Below are positions 1 through 10,200 of a stretch of DNA of 64,000 nucleotides, piece after piece (positions within the stretch are counted from its first letter, which is position 1; each line of letters starts with the position of its first letter). The stretch is from NCBI RefSeq assembly GCF_002899895.1, contig NZ_PPEI02000006.1, forward strand, positions 124,001 to 188,000. The letters are read 5' to 3'. Source of the stretch: Chryseobacterium oncorhynchi (lineage in GTDB: Bacteria; Bacteroidota; Bacteroidia; Flavobacteriales; Weeksellaceae). Under the pieces are notes generated by a model. That model was not told the origin of the DNA. It worked only from the letters and a program-made list of their open reading frames with translations, and ran no database searches. Made by a program: the position numbers and the translations under genes.

Positions 1-541
1 CGTTTCCGAATGCGAAACCTGCAATGGCAAATTTCACAAGAAGGGATTTATCTAAATGGTCAACATTTTTCTCAGCTGTTTCAAGACTGATAACAGGTCT
101 GTATCCTAGATTGGTTAAAAAATTAGCTAGTTCGCTTAATTTGAAGTCTTTATGATTGAATGAGATCTGTAAGGTCTTTCTGGTAAAGTTAACTTGTGAA
201 TACTTAATATAAGGATTCAGAGTGTGGAGGCTTTCTAATAGCCAAATACAAGAAGAACAGTGAATTACAGGGATTTTGAATGTGACAAGACTTGTATTTC
301 CCTCAGAAAAATCAGTAACCTTTTCGAAAATTTCCGGAGTATCCAGATAATCGAACTGGGTAGAGTTTTCATCACCCGGACGAATTCCTGCCCCTTTATT
401 AAGTTCATAGAAATTACTTAAATTGTTCGTATTCAGGATTTCATAAACAGACTTGCAGCCATTGCAGCAGAAAGTCCTTTCATCAAACAGAATTCTCTCT
501 TTTTCTATCTCTTGACCACAATGAAAACAGTTCTCGCTCAC
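1..541 (-). CDS. ccoI: Heavy-metal (copper) P-type ATPase, N-terminal part, CcoI/FixI type (partial)
   Basis: Only the first ~180 codons lie in the window; the gene continues beyond base 1. The translation starts SENCFHCGQEI, a CxxC zinc-finger-like head, followed by CCNGCKSVYEIL and then an HMA-like domain with HCSSCIWLLESL. This Cys-rich head is typical of the ATPases that load copper for cbb3 oxidase assembly (FixI/CcoI). The catalytic P, A and transmembrane domains are outside the window. There is no in-frame ATG upstream, so the start is taken as GTG at 541-539; an ATG at 546 hits a stop after two codons. A perfect minus-strand -7 element (TAATTTTG, 568-561) lies just upstream. It is divergent from a Crp/Fnr regulator, a common arrangement in flavobacterial cco loci. 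The family is secure; the exact metal and partner are inferred. Confidence 0.85.
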   Translation of the reverse strand, partial: MSENCFHCGQEIEKERILFDERTFCCNGCKSVYEILNTNNLSNFYELNKGAGIRPGDENSTQFDYLDTPEIFEKVTDFSEGNTSLVTFKIPVIHCSSCIWLLESLHTLNPYIKYSQVNFTRKTLQISFNHKDFKLSELANFLTNLGYRPVISLETAEKNVDHLDKSLLVKFAIAGFAFGN

Positions 542-579
542 CCCATAAAATATTGAACTACAAAATTATAACAATTTTT

Positions 580-611
580 TTTGTTTATCGCGTTAAAAAG
601 TTCTATTTTTG
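580..611 (+). promoter_or_regulatory. Bacteroidota-type promoter of the Crp/Fnr gene
   Basis: TTTG at 580-583 and TATTTTTG at 604-611 are separated by exactly 20 bases, the classical -33/-7 arrangement of the Bacteroidota housekeeping sigma factor. The ATG of the regulator lies 19 bases downstream. The divergent ATPase gene has its own -7 (TAATTTTG on the minus strand, 568-561), so the two promoters are back to back within 90 bp. Confidence 0.7.
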
Positions 612-629
612 TGATAAATATCATATAAA

Positions 630-1343
630 ATGCCGCAGGAACAACAGATAGCAATTGAAGAGAGGTTCGCCAGAGTTTTTAATGATAAATCATTTAAGGA
701 AAGACTTTCTAGCGTAGATTTTGAAAAGTACATTAATGGCAAAAAAAGACTGAGTTTTCAGAAACATGATACCATCTTTGAGGATGGAGAAACTCCAAGA
801 GGAGTTTTTGTTCTGGAAAAAGGGGCTGCCAAACTTTCAAAATCAGGAGCTTTTGGGAAAGATCAGATTTTAAGATTTATCAAAGAGGGGGATATCATCG
901 GCTATCGTTCTTTGCTTTGTGGGGAAAATTTCCAAGCCAAAGCAGAAGCAATGACAGATATAGAATGTGTTTTCTTACCAGCAGATATTTTCATGTATCT
1001 TTTGGAGGTAGATCCACAATTGTCTTTCGTAATGCTTCAAAAAATTTCATACGAATTAGGAGAATCCTCCAACACCATTACTTTCCTTGCCCAGAAAACG
1101 GTAAGAGAGAGACTGGCGGAAATATTAATTCTTTTGGAACAGAAGCTGGGAGTAGATCCGGAAGGCTTTATCAAGATCTCCTTAACAAGGGAGGAAATTG
1201 CAAACATTATTGGTACTGCTACTGAAAGTGCCATTCGATTAATCTCCGAGTTCAAACAGGATAGCCTGATTGAAGTGGATGGGAGAAACATCAAGATTCT
1301 AAATCACGATAAACTCATGAAACTCGGTCACGTAGTTTTATAA
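630..1343 (+). CDS. Crp/Fnr family transcriptional regulator
   Basis: 237 aa. An N-terminal cyclic-nucleotide-binding-like beta roll (about residues 35-130) is followed by a long dimerisation helix and a C-terminal winged helix (about 155-230) with the recognition segment TREEIANIIGTATESAIRLI. The N-terminus has none of the cysteine clusters that hold the [4Fe-4S] sensor of true FNR, so it does not sense oxygen that way. It faces away from the CcoI-type ATPase gene, and flavobacterial relatives in this position are usually assumed to control microaerobic respiration genes; that role is inferred here. The start is ATG, 19 bases after a good -7 element, and the gene ends in a strong hairpin terminator. 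Confidence 0.9.
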   Translation: MPQEQQIAIEERFARVFNDKSFKERLSSVDFEKYINGKKRLSFQKHDTIFEDGETPRGVFVLEKGAAKLSKSGAFGKDQILRFIKEGDIIGYRSLLCGENFQAKAEAMTDIECVFLPADIFMYLLEVDPQLSFVMLQKISYELGESSNTITFLAQKTVRERLAEILILLEQKLGVDPEGFIKISLTREEIANIIGTATESAIRLISEFKQDSLIEVDGRNIKILNHDKLMKLGHVVL

Positions 1344-1359
1344 AAATCATACAAAACTT

Positions 1360-1384
1360 AAGTCGGCCAAAGGCCGACTTTTTA
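1360..1384 (+). terminator. Rho-independent terminator after the Crp/Fnr gene
   Basis: A perfect 9-bp stem AAGTCGGCC / GGCCGACTT with a 3-base AAA loop is followed by a T-rich tract. It lies 17 bases after the Crp/Fnr stop and just before panB, so it separates the two transcription units. Confidence 0.88.
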
Positions 1385-1406
1385 ACTTTTAAAAAATAGA
1401 TAAATT

Positions 1407-2222
1407 ATGTCTGTTCACTCTGAAATTAAAAAAGTTACGACTGAAACCTTGCGTAAAATGAAATTCGACAAGGAAAAAATAACAATGCTTACAGCTTATG
1501 ATTTTACCACGGCAAAGATGGTAGACGCAGGTGGAGTAGATGCTATTTTGATTGGAGATTCTGCTGCGAATGTAATGGCTGGTTTTGAAACTACATTGCC
1601 TATTACATTGGATCAGATGATCTATCATGCTCAAAGTGTGGTAAGAGGAACTGACAGAGCTTTGGTTGTAGCAGACTTACCTTTCGGAACTTATCAGAGT
1701 AATCCTGAAAAAGCATTGGAATCTGCAGTAAGAATGATGAAAGAAGGAGGTGCTCATGCGGTAAAGATTGAAGGAGGTAAAGAAATTTCAAAATCAATCA
1801 AAAAAATCATCAACGCCGGAATTCCGGTAATGGGGCATTTGGGATTAACACCACAATCAATTTATAAATTTGGAACCTATAAAGTAAGAGCTAAAGAGGA
1901 GGCAGAAGCTGAAAAGCTGATCGCTGATGCACAACTTCTAGAAGAATTGGGCTGTTTCTCTGTGGTTCTGGAGAAAATTCCTGCAGAACTTGCAAAAAGA
2001 GTAACAGAAAGCATTTCTATTCCTACTATCGGAATTGGAGCAGGTGCAGACTGTGACGGACAGGTTTTGGTATATCATGATATGGTAGGAATGAACAAAG
2101 GATTCAGTCCGAAGTTCCTAAGAAGATATCTTGATCTTTATACCGAAATTACAGGAGCGGTTGCTCAGTATGTAAAAGATGTAAAAGATGTAGAATTTCC
2201 AAACGAAAACGAAAGTTATTAA
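1407..2222 (+). CDS. panB: 3-methyl-2-oxobutanoate hydroxymethyltransferase (ketopantoate hydroxymethyltransferase)
   Basis: 271 aa, the usual PanB length. It transfers a hydroxymethyl group from 5,10-methylene-THF to alpha-ketoisovalerate, the first step of pantothenate/CoA synthesis in the cytoplasm. Family signatures are [19 protein letters not shown] and [14 protein letters not shown] near the N-terminus, [16 protein letters not shown] in the middle and [18 protein letters not shown] near the C-terminus; the metal-ligand aspartates and catalytic glutamate are present in these blocks. The start is ATG. The following membrane-protein gene starts 3 bases after the stop, so the two are probably co-transcribed. 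No panC or panD is in the window. Confidence 0.96.
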   Translation: MSVHSEIKKVTTETLRKMKFDKEKITMLTAYDFTTAKMVDAGGVDAILIGDSAANVMAGFETTLPITLDQMIYHAQSVVRGTDRALVVADLPFGTYQSNPEKALESAVRMMKEGGAHAVKIEGGKEISKSIKKIINAGIPVMGHLGLTPQSIYKFGTYKVRAKEEAEAEKLIADAQLLEELGCFSVVLEKIPAELAKRVTESISIPTIGIGAGADCDGQVLVYHDMVGMNKGFSPKFLRRYLDLYTEITGAVAQYVKDVKDVEFPNENESY

Positions 2223-2225
2223 TTT

Positions 2226-2540
2226 ATGCAGAATCAACAATCCATCCAAGGGATGCTATCCATTGGAGCACTAATTTGTCTTGCTATAGGTTGGTTTAAT
2301 TTATTTTCTCCGGAAATTAATCATTTGCTTTCCAGAAAGGTTTTTTACGTCCTAATCGGAGCAAGTTTCTTTGTTCAGGCACCATTGCTTACAAACAAAA
2401 ACTTTATGTATGCAATGTATGCTGCAGCAGGGATTTGTGTAGTGGGAGCATTTTTGCCAGAAGACTCAAAACTTTCTGTAATGAAAACTATAGGTCTTTT
2501 GGGAGGTATTATCCTTTCGCTTTCTAATAGAAGAAGATAG
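2226..2540 (+). CDS. Small conserved membrane protein of unknown function
   Basis: 104 aa with four hydrophobic stretches: around residues 10-27, 38-55, 58-77 and 86-100, ending in SNRRR, which suggests a cytoplasmic C-terminus. No enzyme motif is visible. It starts 3 bases after panB and ends 11 bases before the pseudouridine synthase gene, so it sits inside a three-gene operon. Nothing in the sequence links it to pantothenate synthesis. I recognise it only as a flavobacterial integral membrane protein. Confidence 0.8.
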   Translation: MQNQQSIQGMLSIGALICLAIGWFNLFSPEINHLLSRKVFYVLIGASFFVQAPLLTNKNFMYAMYAAAGICVVGAFLPEDSKLSVMKTIGLLGGIILSLSNRRR

Positions 2541-2551
2541 ACTGAAGAATT

Positions 2552-3229
2552 ATGAAGGAGCAGATTGTATATGAAGATAATCATCTTCTGGTGGTTAATA
2601 AAAAAGTTGGCCAGCTTGTACAAGGAGATAAGACAGGTGATGAATCCCTATTAGAATCAATAAAGAATTTTATAAAAATAAGAGATGCTAAGCCGGGAAA
2701 TGTTTTTCTCGGTTTAGTTCATCGTATAGACCGTCCCACTTCCGGACTGGTAATCTATGCTAAAACATCTAAGGCTCTATCGCGTCTTACCCAAATGGTA
2801 AAAAATCGTGAGGTTAAAAAGACCTATTGGGCTGTTGTGGGAAAAGAAATGATTCCCCAGACTCAGAGACTGGTTCATTATTTAAAGAAAAACGAAAAGA
2901 ATAATAAAGCTATCGTTTTTCCTAAGGTTACGGAGGGAGCAAAGGAAGCTATTCTTACCTATAATGTTATAAAGGCACTGGATAATTATTTGCTTCTTGA
3001 AATTGATCTTGAAACAGGAAGGCATCATCAGATTCGAGCTCAGCTCTCCAAAACGGGAATTCCGATTAAGGGAGATCTTAAATACGGAGCTCCACGTTCC
3101 AATCCGGATGGAGGAATTAATCTTCATGCCAGAAAATTGGAATTCATTCATCCTGTTACAAAAGAAAATATTGAAATTATAGCGCCCGTTCCGCAGAATG
3201 ATGCGATCTGGAGAGCTTGTGAAGAATAA
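2552..3229 (+). CDS. RluA-family RNA pseudouridine synthase
   Basis: 225 aa, containing only the catalytic domain; there is no N-terminal S4 domain. The catalytic signature LVHRIDRPTSGLVIYAKT carries the active-site Asp of the HRxD motif. Further family blocks are KTYWAVVGKE and LLEIDLETGRHHQIRAQLS, followed by IKGDLKYGA and HARKLEFIHP. Such enzymes convert uridine to pseudouridine in rRNA or tRNA. The short single-domain form resembles the TruC/RluA/YlyB-like branch, and the exact target site cannot be read from the sequence. It is the last gene of the panB unit and is followed by a terminator. Confidence 0.92.
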   Translation: MKEQIVYEDNHLLVVNKKVGQLVQGDKTGDESLLESIKNFIKIRDAKPGNVFLGLVHRIDRPTSGLVIYAKTSKALSRLTQMVKNREVKKTYWAVVGKEMIPQTQRLVHYLKKNEKNNKAIVFPKVTEGAKEAILTYNVIKALDNYLLLEIDLETGRHHQIRAQLSKTGIPIKGDLKYGAPRSNPDGGINLHARKLEFIHPVTKENIEIIAPVPQNDAIWRACEE

Positions 3230-3285
3230 AAACTTTATGCATACGGATACAAATCCTTGTATAAGTATGTCCTTTACTTATAAAC

Positions 3286-3317
3286 AAACCACCTCAATTC
3301 TGGGGTGGTTTATTATT
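3286..3317 (+). terminator. Terminator of the panB operon
   Basis: An 8-bp stem AAACCACC (3286-3293) pairs with GGTGGTTT (3304-3311) and is followed by TATTATTT. It lies 56 bases after the pseudouridine synthase stop and just before the thiamin promoter. Confidence 0.75.
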
Positions 3318-3330
3318 TGAAAAAATCAAT

Positions 3331-3361
3331 TTTGCCTATTCTGAAAAAATAACTAACTTCG
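3331..3361 (+). promoter_or_regulatory. Predicted promoter of the thiamin operon
   Basis: TTTG at 3331-3334 and TAACTTCG at 3354-3361 (one mismatch to TAnnTTTG) are spaced by 19 bases. The TPP riboswitch starts a few bases downstream, as expected for a leader aptamer. Confidence 0.55.
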
Positions 3362-3368
3362 CCCCATA

Positions 3369-3447
3369 CTTTAGGGGTGTCTGTTATTTACAGACTGAGA
3401 CTTTACCCTTTGAACCTGATCTGGATCATACCAGCGTAGGGAAAAGT
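3369..3447 (+). promoter_or_regulatory. TPP riboswitch (THI element) upstream of thiSC
   Basis: All conserved blocks of the thiamin-pyrophosphate aptamer are present in order: the 5' AGGGGTG arm (about 3373-3379), CTGAGA (3394-3399), ACCC followed by TTTGAACCTGATCTGGATCA (around 3404-3429), and CAGCGTAGGGAA near the 3' end. It ends 70 bases before thiS. The run of thiamin synthesis genes behind it confirms the assignment. The mechanism (attenuation or blocking of translation) is not clear; I see no strong terminator hairpin with a long T run between aptamer and thiS. Confidence 0.95.
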
Positions 3448-3516
3448 AGGTGACTTTTGCTGTACATTCTATTGTACAATAATGGCCATTCCTAAAGTAT
3501 ATTTAAAATATTAGGA

Positions 3517-6116
<2,600 letters not shown>

Positions 6117-6144
<28 letters not shown>

Positions 6145-6857
6145 GCATTGCAGGCTTTGATCCAAGCGGAGGAGCCGGTTTGTTATCAGATATTAAAACG
6201 TTGGAACAAATAAAAGTAATGGGATTAGGAGTATGTACAGCGCTAACATTGCAGACTGCTTCTCAATGTCTTAATTTGGAATGGAGACCTATAGATGAGA
6301 TTGTCAAGGAAATTAATGTATTGATGAGTCATTATCCGGTTTCCGTCGTGAAAATTGGAATTGTAAAAGATGCTGAATTTCTGATTGAAATTATCAATGC
6401 AGTTAGGACTTGCAATGCTGACGCTAAAATTGTTTGGGATCCCGTACTGAAGAGTACATCAGAATTTACTTTTTTCAATCTTGAAACACTTCCGTTATTG
6501 AAAAATAGAATAGACAAGATCAGTTTAATTACACCTAACTATAATGAATACAGTGTTTTAAAGAATGTTGGTCTCTTGTCATTAGAAAACTGCTGCCCAG
6601 TGCTTATCAAAGGAGGGCACAGAGAAGACCTTTTAGGAACGGATGTTTTAGTTGAGCATGGAGTTGAAACCCTGTTAAAACCAAGCAACGGAGATTTTAT
6701 GTATTACCCAAAACATGGATCAGGATGCGTTCTGTCTTCAGCAATTGCCGGAGAGCTGGCTAAAGGTGAATGTCTGGAAACCGCTTGCAGAAACGGAAAA
6801 TTATATATCGAAAAATTTTTAAAAAGCAATCCCTCTTTACTGGGAACACATTCATAG
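6117..6857 (+). CDS. thiD: Hydroxymethylpyrimidine/phosphomethylpyrimidine kinase ThiD
   Basis: 246 aa, ribokinase-like fold. It phosphorylates HMP and HMP-P to HMP-PP, which ThiE then joins to the thiazole. Signatures are ISIAGFDPSGGAGLLSDIKT at the N-terminus, VVKIGIV, WDPVLKSTS, LITPNYNE and the catalytic anion-hole block HGSGCVLSSAIAGEL near the C-terminus. It starts inside the 3' end of the TenI-like gene and ends 5 bases before thiE. Confidence 0.94.
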
Positions 6858-6862
6858 TAATT

Positions 6863-7483
6863 ATGGAAAAACTACAATACATATCACAAGGAAGTACGCA
6901 TCAGGAGCAGGAACTTAATATCCGTAAAGCTTTGGACAACGGAATAAAATGGGTACAGATCCGTTGGAAAAACGCCCCGGAAAATGAATTAATCAGCCTT
7001 TGTGAAATTTCAAAACAGCTTTGTTCAGAATATCAATCCGTTTGTATCATCAATGATAATGCTCTGCTGGCAAAAAATATAGATGCAGACGGTGTTCATT
7101 TAGGATTGAATGATGGTTCTGTTGAAGAAGCAAGGCTTATTTTAGGCAAAAATAAAATCATTGGCGGAACAGCTAATACTCTTTCTGATGTACTTCAAAG
7201 AATAAACGAATCATGCGACTACATAGGCTTAGGCCCATTGAGGTTTACTTCTACAAAGGAAAAGCTTAGTCCTATTCTGGGATTTGAGGGCTATCAGGAA
7301 ATTATCAATCATTTGAAAGAAAAATCAACAGAAATTCCCAAAATATTTGCCATTGGCGGTGTTACGCTTGAAGATCTTATCCTTCTACAGCAGATCGGAA
7401 TTTATGGAGTATCAGTTTCTGGCCAGATTACAAGCCAGCCGTCCATCATTAATGAATTTAAAAAAGCAATGATCTATGCATAA
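6863..7483 (+). CDS. thiE: Thiamine-phosphate synthase ThiE
   Basis: 206 aa from the ATG at 6863, which begins [10 protein letters not shown]. An earlier in-frame start would run through thiD and is not needed. The substrate-binding blocks of ThiE are present: [54 protein letters not shown] and IFAIGGV. The enzyme condenses HMP-PP with carboxythiazole phosphate to give thiamin phosphate. It overlaps thiG by 8 bases. Confidence 0.94.
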   Translation: MEKLQYISQGSTHQEQELNIRKALDNGIKWVQIRWKNAPENELISLCEISKQLCSEYQSVCIINDNALLAKNIDADGVHLGLNDGSVEEARLILGKNKIIGGTANTLSDVLQRINESCDYIGLGPLRFTSTKEKLSPILGFEGYQEIINHLKEKSTEIPKIFAIGGVTLEDLILLQQIGIYGVSVSGQITSQPSIINEFKKAMIYA

Positions 7484-8252
7484 TCAAAAATTAATAATAG
7501 CAGACAGAACCTTTGAATCAAGACTGTTTTTAGGAACAGGAAAGTTTGGAAGCCTTATGGATATGGCCGCATCTGTCGTTGCTTCAGAAACTAATATGGT
7601 AACGATGGCCTTGAAAAGAATCGATGCCCAATCAGCCGAAGACGACCTCCTTGATTCATTAAGAGAAACAAATGTTCATCTTTTACCCAATACCTCAGGG
7701 GCAAGAACAGCGAAAGAAGCCGTATTGGCGGCACAATTAGCAAGAGAAGCCCTGGAAACCAACTGGGTAAAGCTTGAGATTCATCCAGATCCAAAATATT
7801 TATTACCGGACCCTATTGAAACCCTCTATGCAACAGAAGAATTGGCGAAACTGGGGTTTGTCGTAATGCCTTACATTCACGCAGATCCGGTTTTGTGTAA
7901 ACGTTTGGAAGATGCAGGAACTGCTGTGGTAATGCCTTTAGGAGCGCCCATCGGAACCAATAAAGGATTAAGAACTTTAGACTTTTTAGAAATCATTATC
8001 AGCCAAAGTAATGTTCCGGTTGTAGTAGATGCCGGAATAGGAGCGCCGTCCGATGCTGCCAAGGCAATGGAAATGGGAGCAGATGCCGTTCTTGTCAATA
8101 CAGCAATAGCCGTTGCCAGAAATCCAGTGAATATGGCCGTTGCCTTTAAAGAAGGAGTCATTGCAGGAAGAAGAGCATTTGAGTCAGGATTAGGAGCAAT
8201 AGCTAACCATGCAGAAGCATCAAGTCCGTTAACCTCGTTTTTATTCGAATAA
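7476..8252 (+). CDS. thiG: Thiazole synthase ThiG
   Basis: 258 aa, full length. It forms the thiazole phosphate from DXP, dehydroglycine and ThiS-thiocarboxylate. The Schiff-base lysine block [17 protein letters not shown] and the phosphate-binding blocks [12 protein letters not shown] and [20 protein letters not shown] are intact, ending in [15 protein letters not shown]. It starts within the last codons of thiE and lies 8 bases before thiH. Confidence 0.97.
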   Translation: MHNQKLIIADRTFESRLFLGTGKFGSLMDMAASVVASETNMVTMALKRIDAQSAEDDLLDSLRETNVHLLPNTSGARTAKEAVLAAQLAREALETNWVKLEIHPDPKYLLPDPIETLYATEELAKLGFVVMPYIHADPVLCKRLEDAGTAVVMPLGAPIGTNKGLRTLDFLEIIISQSNVPVVVDAGIGAPSDAAKAMEMGADAVLVNTAIAVARNPVNMAVAFKEGVIAGRRAFESGLGAIANHAEASSPLTSFLFE

Positions 8253-8260
8253 CAATTAAG

Positions 8261-9382
8261 ATGATGAATAGCTTTAAAGATGTTTTTGAACAATATCGAT
8301 GGGATGAGGTAAAAGCTAAACTTGAAAAGGTAAGTATATCTGATGTTCAGAACAGTCTTCAGAAAAAGAATAAAACACTGGAAGACTTTCTGAACCTGCT
8401 TTCACCAGCTGCCTCACAAGAATTGGAACTGATGGCAAAGATGACGCAATCTCTTACCCAAAAACGTTTTGGAAAAACCATTCAGCTATACGCTCCATTG
8501 TACCTCAGCAACGAATGTCAGAACATTTGTACCTATTGCGGTTTCAGTTTGGATAATAATTTAAGGAGAAAAACCCTTACCGATTCGGAATTAATGATTG
8601 AAGCCTCCGTTCTGAAGTCAATGAGTATTAATCATGTTCTGTTGGTAAGCGGAGAAGCCAATAAAATAGTGGGAGTTCCTTACTTTAAGAACGCTGTTCG
8701 TTTATTAAGACCTCTTTTTTCCAATATTTCCATTGAAGTGCAGCCTTTGGAAGAAGAAGAGTACAGACTTCTTCATGAAGAAGGGGTTCATTCCGTATTG
8801 GTGTATCAGGAAACTTATCATCAGGAAGTGTACAAAGAATATCATCCAAAGGGTAAAAAATCAAATTTTCATTTTCGTCTGGATACTCCTGACAGAATTG
8901 GGAGGGCCGGAATTCATAAAATGGGATTAGGTGTTTTGCTTGGGCTGGAAGACTGGCGTGTGGATAGCTTTTTCAATGCTCTTCACATCGATTATCTACA
9001 GAAACAGTACTGGAAAAGTAAATTTTCGGTATCCTTTCCAAGGCTTCGGCCCGCAGAAGGAATTATTGAACCTAATTTTATTATGGAAGATAAAGACTTA
9101 CTGCAATTGATCTGTGCCTACAGAATTTGGAATGAAGATCTTGAAATATCAATCTCCACAAGGGAAAATGAAGTGTTCAGAAATCATATCGTATCACTCG
9201 GTGCCACCGCAATGAGCGCCGGATCAAAAACCAATCCGGGTGGCTACTCTGTGGATAAAGAATCTCTGGAACAATTTGAGACCAGTGATGAACGAAGCAT
9301 GGAAGAAATTAGGATTATGATTAAAAAATCAGGCTATGATCCTGTAATGAAAGATTGGGATTCCGTTTACAGTGGTTGTTAA
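8261..9382 (+). CDS. thiH: 2-iminoacetate synthase ThiH (radical SAM)
   Basis: 373 aa. It cleaves tyrosine to dehydroglycine for ThiG. The radical-SAM CX3CX2C motif is in SNECQNICTYCGFS, followed by LLVSGEANKIVG. Near the C-terminus are ISTRENEVFRNHIVSLGATA and MSAGSKTNPGGY, typical of ThiH. A second ATG at 8264 is equally possible as a start. The presence of ThiH rather than ThiO means the thiazole branch uses the tyrosine route. Confidence 0.96.
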   Translation: MMNSFKDVFEQYRWDEVKAKLEKVSISDVQNSLQKKNKTLEDFLNLLSPAASQELELMAKMTQSLTQKRFGKTIQLYAPLYLSNECQNICTYCGFSLDNNLRRKTLTDSELMIEASVLKSMSINHVLLVSGEANKIVGVPYFKNAVRLLRPLFSNISIEVQPLEEEEYRLLHEEGVHSVLVYQETYHQEVYKEYHPKGKKSNFHFRLDTPDRIGRAGIHKMGLGVLLGLEDWRVDSFFNALHIDYLQKQYWKSKFSVSFPRLRPAEGIIEPNFIMEDKDLLQLICAYRIWNEDLEISISTRENEVFRNHIVSLGATAMSAGSKTNPGGYSVDKESLEQFETSDERSMEEIRIMIKKSGYDPVMKDWDSVYSGC

Positions 9383-9410
9383 ACTTAATGGATCAATTAT
9401 AATATTTAAA

Positions 9411-10121
9411 ATGCAAAGCGAAGATATTTTTAAAAGATACAGCAGGCAGATTTTTATAGATGAAATAGGACTGGAAGGGCAGAGGAAAATTATGGCAGCC
9501 AAAGTTCTTATTATAGGAGCGGGTGGCTTGGGAAGTCCTGTGATCCAATATTTAGCAGCTGCAGGAGTTGGAACTTTAGGACTTGCTGATTTTGACTATG
9601 TAGAGCTTCATAACCTGAACCGCCAGATCATACACAATGAGAGTGGAGTAGGAATGCTGAAGATAAAAAGTGCACAAACCTTTGTGAAAAACCTTAATCA
9701 TCAAATAAAAGTGACAGGGATTGAAGAGAAAATTAGTGCTGCTAATGCTTCGGAAATACTCTCCCAATATGATATTATTGTAGACGGGTCAGACAATTTT
9801 TCAACAAGATATTTAGTCAATGACACTTGTGTAACATTGAAAAAAACATTGGTTTATGGAAGTATTCTAGGATTTTCCGGACAAATGGCCGTCTTCAATC
9901 ATCAGGGAAGCAAAAATTTAAGAGACCTTTTTCCTGAACCACCCGTTGATGAAGATGTTCCAGATTGCGATAGTTTGGGTGTTCTTGGGGCTTTACCGGG
10001 AATTATAGGAAGTATGATGGCTCTTCAGACCTTGAAAATAATTACGGATATTCCTGTAACCTTAGACCAGCTAACACTTATTGATACGCTGAACTGGAGG
10101 TTTCAAACGATAGATTTTTAA
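9411..10121 (+). CDS. thiF: ThiF/MoeB/HesA-family adenylyltransferase (ThiF)
   Basis: 236 aa from the ATG at 9411 (MQSEDIFKRYSRQ). A GTG 39 bases earlier overlaps thiH and adds no conserved residues. It should adenylate the C-terminal glycine of ThiS. The ATP-binding loop is IIGAGGLGSPVIQYLAAAG, followed by LNRQIIH and the acidic block VDGSDNFSTRYLVND. The zinc-binding CxxC pairs of MoeB are missing; only a single Cys in PDCDSLGVLG is seen. There is no rhodanese domain. It is the last gene of the thiamin operon. Confidence 0.92.
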   Translation: MQSEDIFKRYSRQIFIDEIGLEGQRKIMAAKVLIIGAGGLGSPVIQYLAAAGVGTLGLADFDYVELHNLNRQIIHNESGVGMLKIKSAQTFVKNLNHQIKVTGIEEKISAANASEILSQYDIIVDGSDNFSTRYLVNDTCVTLKKTLVYGSILGFSGQMAVFNHQGSKNLRDLFPEPPVDEDVPDCDSLGVLGALPGIIGSMMALQTLKIITDIPVTLDQLTLIDTLNWRFQTIDF

Positions 10122-10147
10122 ACATAAATCATTAGTCGGGATAAAAA

Positions 10148-10176
10148 ATGAGGCAGTAATAATTTTACTGCCTCAT
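10148..10176. terminator. Bidirectional terminator between thiF and the OMP gene
   Basis: A perfect 12-bp stem ATGAGGCAGTAA (10148-10159) / TTACTGCCTCAT (10165-10176) has a 5-base loop. On the minus strand it is followed by TTTTTTAT, on the plus strand by a weaker T-rich stretch. It lies between two converging genes and can serve both. Confidence 0.85.
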
Positions 10177-10200
10177 CTTGGTTTATTTTATCATTTAAAT